Assembly: GCA_049889495.1 (NCBI GenBank)
Contig: JBMHDH010000107.1
Coordinates: forward strand, 1 to 6,257
Direction: 5' to 3'
DNA: 6,257 nucleotides
Source: UBA685 sp049889495
Lineage (GTDB): Bacteria > Pseudomonadota > Alphaproteobacteria > Puniceispirillales > Puniceispirillaceae
The position numbers were made by a program, and so were the translations under genes. The notes under the pieces were generated by a model that ran no database searches, had not been told where the DNA came from, and saw nothing but the letters and a program-made list of their open reading frames with translations. Positions 3,952 to 6,257 of the stretch are shown piece by piece; the stretch's first letter is position 1, and every line of letters starts with the position of its first letter.

Positions 3952-6257
3952 ATGAAATTTACTTGGAATTGGTTGCAAGACCATCTAGATACGACTGCCT
4001 CTTTGGAACAAATTCTTAATATCCTGCCTATGATTGGTTTGGAAGTTGAAGAATTTGATAACCCAGCTGAACGCCTAGAAGCCTTCACTGTTGCTGAAAT
4101 TATCTCAGCGACACGCCATCCGAACGCAGATAAATTACAGGTATGTTCTGTCAATACAGGCAGTGAGACTTTGCAAATTGTTTGTGGTGCGCCAAATGCC
4201 AGAGCGGGTTTGAAAACGGTTTTGGCAAAGCCAGGCACCTATATCCCTGGTCTTGATATCACCATCAAAGAAGGTGAGATCAGAGGTGAGGCATCACAAG
4301 GCATGCTTTGCTCAGCGTCTGAATTGGGTATCTCAGAAGATCATGATGGCATTCTGGAATTGCCTGACGATGCTGTGGTGGGCGCACCTGCTGCGGCTGC
4401 GGCTGGCATGGATGATCCTGTGATTGAAATTGCGATTACACCCAACAGAGGTGATTGCCTTGGGGTAAGAGGTGTGGCACGTGATTTGGCGGCGGCTGGT
4501 TATGGCACGTTAAAGCCGCTCGATTTTTCAGATGAGGCAGGCAGCTTTGATAGCCCCGTCACATGGTCTGTTGAAACAGATGATGCCGCGTCTTGTCCTT
4601 TGGTAACAGGGCGCACCTTCCGCAATGTTAAAAATGGTCCCTCTCCTGATTGGATGGCAAACCGCCTGAATGCCATTGGCCAACGCCCGATTGATGTGCT
4701 GGTTGATATCACAAATTATGTGATGTTTGATTTGGGTCGCCCGTTACATGCGTATGATGCTGACAAAATTTCTGGTGGCAAGCTGGTTATCCGCAACGCC
4801 AAATCAGGGGAAAGCCTGACAGCGTTAAATGAAAAAACCTATGATCTTGATGACCAGATGATTGTGATCTGTGATGATCATGGGCCAGATGATATTGCTG
4901 GTGTGATGGGCGGTGACAGAACAGGCGTGTCTGCTGATACGACCACTATGTTCTTGGAAATTGCTATTTTTGATCCTGTATCAGTGGCAATCACTGGCCG
5001 TAAATTGAATTTGCATTCTGATGCACGCTATCGGTTTGAACGTGGGCTTGATACAGATGGGCCAACAGCCTTTGCTGGTTATATTGCGCGCTTGATCACC
5101 ACATTAACAGGTGGTGAGGCAAGTCACCTTGTTGTGGCAGGTTCAGGCATTGATCCAAAAGAGCCTGTGGCATTTGCGCCAGCGGATGTCACGTCGCTGA
5201 CTGGTGTTGATGTGCCAGCTGATAAGCAAAAGGCGATTTTGGAAATTTTGGGTTTCACAGTTGATGTTGCCGCAAAAGACACAGGCAAAGACATATGGCA
5301 CGTCACAGCGCCAACATGGCGTCCCGATGTACATGGCAAGGCGGATATCATTGAAGAAATCATCCGCATTTATGGCTATGACCATCTGCCGATGTTGTCC
5401 TTGCCGCGTGATGAGATGATTGCCAAACCTTCTGTTTCGAAATTGCAACGCCGCGCCAGCTATTTGCGTCGCGCCTTGGTGGCCCGTGATTTTGTCGAAG
5501 CTGTGACATTTTCATTTATGAAAGATGAGGATGCCATTTTATTTGGGGGCGGCAGTGAAGCGTTGCGGCTTGCCAATCCGATTTCATCAGATTTGAATAT
5601 GATGCGGCCAACCATTGTGCCAAATCTGCTTCATGCGATTGCCAAGAATCAAAGACGCGGCGTATCTGATATGGCGTTTTTTGAGGTTGGTCCCGTCTTT
5701 CATGGTGTACCAGCTGATCAGCAATTCCCTATGTGTTGCGGTGTACGTCAAGGCCGTTTGCAGGTTGCGGATTGGCGTTTGCAAGATGTGCCTGTCAGCG
5801 TGTTTGATATCAAGGCTGATTTGCTGAATGCGCTCGCTGCGATTGGCGTGTCTGTGGATAATTTGCAAATCACAACTGACGCCCCTGATTATTATCATCC
5901 AGGGCGCAAAGGCGCGCTGGTGCAAGGCCGCACTGTGCTTGGCTATTTTGGTGAAATTCACCCCTCAATTGCCAAACATTTTGATGTGAAAGGCCCGTTG
6001 GTTGCGTTTGAATGTTTCTTCCAACGTGTGCCAGCACCAAAGGATAAAGGGCCAGCTAAGCCTTTATTGGCGTTAAATGCGCTTCAGGCTCTTACACGTG
6101 ATTTTGCCTTTGTCGTCGATCGTGATGTGACCTCAGATAAGCTTGTGAAAGCTGTCAAAGCAGGTGGCAAGCCGTTTGTTGCTGATGTCAGCATCTTTGA
6201 CCTTTATGAAGGAGATAAGATGGAAGAGGGCAAAAAATCTTTGGCTTTAAAAGTCAC
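3952..6257 (+). CDS. pheT: Phenylalanyl-tRNA synthetase beta subunit (3' end off window)
   Basis: Non-catalytic partner of PheS; it binds tRNA-Phe and hydrolyses mischarged Tyr-tRNA-Phe. The frame is open from ATG 3952 to the window edge, giving 768 codons, and the usual family length of about 800 means that only the end is missing. Domains in order: an N-terminal MKFTWNWL start; a tRNA-binding OB fold (about 44-150) with HPNADKLQVC, IVCGAPNAR and GEASQGMLCS; the B3/4 editing domain (about 203-370) with DITNYVMFDLGRPLHAYD, whose His266 sits where the editing-site His of E. coli is expected, plus AGVMGG and RFERGLD; the B5 domain (about 404-480) with TAPTWRPDVHGKADIIEEI then IRIYGYDHLP; a catalytic-like core; and the start of the FDX-ACB anticodon-binding domain (from about 714) with LTRDFAFVVD and SIFDLYEG. 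GGGG at 3939-3942 inside the pheS end can serve as Shine-Dalgarno sequence. Co-translation with pheS is likely. Confidence 0.98.
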   Translation, partial: MKFTWNWLQDHLDTTASLEQILNILPMIGLEVEEFDNPAERLEAFTVAEIISATRHPNADKLQVCSVNTGSETLQIVCGAPNARAGLKTVLAKPGTYIPGLDITIKEGEIRGEASQGMLCSASELGISEDHDGILELPDDAVVGAPAAAAAGMDDPVIEIAITPNRGDCLGVRGVARDLAAAGYGTLKPLDFSDEAGSFDSPVTWSVETDDAASCPLVTGRTFRNVKNGPSPDWMANRLNAIGQRPIDVLVDITNYVMFDLGRPLHAYDADKISGGKLVIRNAKSGESLTALNEKTYDLDDQMIVICDDHGPDDIAGVMGGDRTGVSADTTTMFLEIAIFDPVSVAITGRKLNLHSDARYRFERGLDTDGPTAFAGYIARLITTLTGGEASHLVVAGSGIDPKEPVAFAPADVTSLTGVDVPADKQKAILEILGFTVDVAAKDTGKDIWHVTAPTWRPDVHGKADIIEEIIRIYGYDHLPMLSLPRDEMIAKPSVSKLQRRASYLRRALVARDFVEAVTFSFMKDEDAILFGGGSEALRLANPISSDLNMMRPTIVPNLLHAIAKNQRRGVSDMAFFEVGPVFHGVPADQQFPMCCGVRQGRLQVADWRLQDVPVSVFDIKADLLNALAAIGVSVDNLQITTDAPDYYHPGRKGALVQGRTVLGYFGEIHPSIAKHFDVKGPLVAFECFFQRVPAPKDKGPAKPLLALNALQALTRDFAFVVDRDVTSDKLVKAVKAGGKPFVADVSIFDLYEGDKMEEGKKSLALKV

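Noticed and set aside
3891..4238. A 115-codon minus-strand ORF across the pheS-pheT junction, and the other minus-strand ORFs over thrS, infC, rplT, pheS and pheT.
   Set aside because: They lie opposite well-conserved genes, have no recognisable domains and no convincing ribosome binding sites; they are antisense shadows.

Overview
The window is a translation-machinery cluster read entirely from the + strand: thrS (3' part) - infC - rpmI - rplT - pheS - pheT (5' part). The products are threonyl-tRNA synthetase, initiation factor IF3, ribosomal proteins L35 and L20, and the alpha and beta subunits of phenylalanyl-tRNA synthetase. Gene content and protein sequences are bacterial. The IF3 N-terminus and the PheS C-terminal tail resemble alphaproteobacterial versions, and base composition is moderate with no strong GC bias at third positions. 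I infer an alphaproteobacterium, possibly a marine lineage of the SAR116 type. This comes from remembered family sequences, not from a search. I see no mobile element, CRISPR array, tRNA or rRNA gene, and no sign of horizontal transfer.

Layout. Positions 1-1223 hold the catalytic core and anticodon-binding domain of ThrRS; the N-terminal editing part lies off the window. A 177-nt gap without a convincing terminator leads to infC, which best fits an AUA start at 1401. A 204-nt leader with several inverted repeats precedes rpmI, and rplT follows rpmI after 12 nt. A strong GC-rich hairpin ends the ribosomal-protein block at 2729-2751. Next comes a G/T-rich stretch with a degenerate 14-nt tandem repeat. 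pheS then starts at 2869, and pheT follows 6 nt after the pheS stop and runs off the right edge.

How the genes work together. IF3 polices start-codon choice, L35 and L20 are 50S proteins (L20 also an early assembly factor), and the two synthetases charge tRNA-Thr and tRNA-Phe. The same order is known from Escherichia coli, where IF3 represses its own mRNA through a rare start codon, L20 represses rpmI-rplT through an RNA pseudoknot, and pheST is attenuated. This window has a plausible counterpart of each layer: a non-canonical infC start, a leader hairpin whose loop can pair with the rpmI Shine-Dalgarno sequence, and a terminator between rplT and pheS. The coding genes are ordinary; the interest lies in the untranslated regions. 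I found no evidence of an undescribed multi-gene system.
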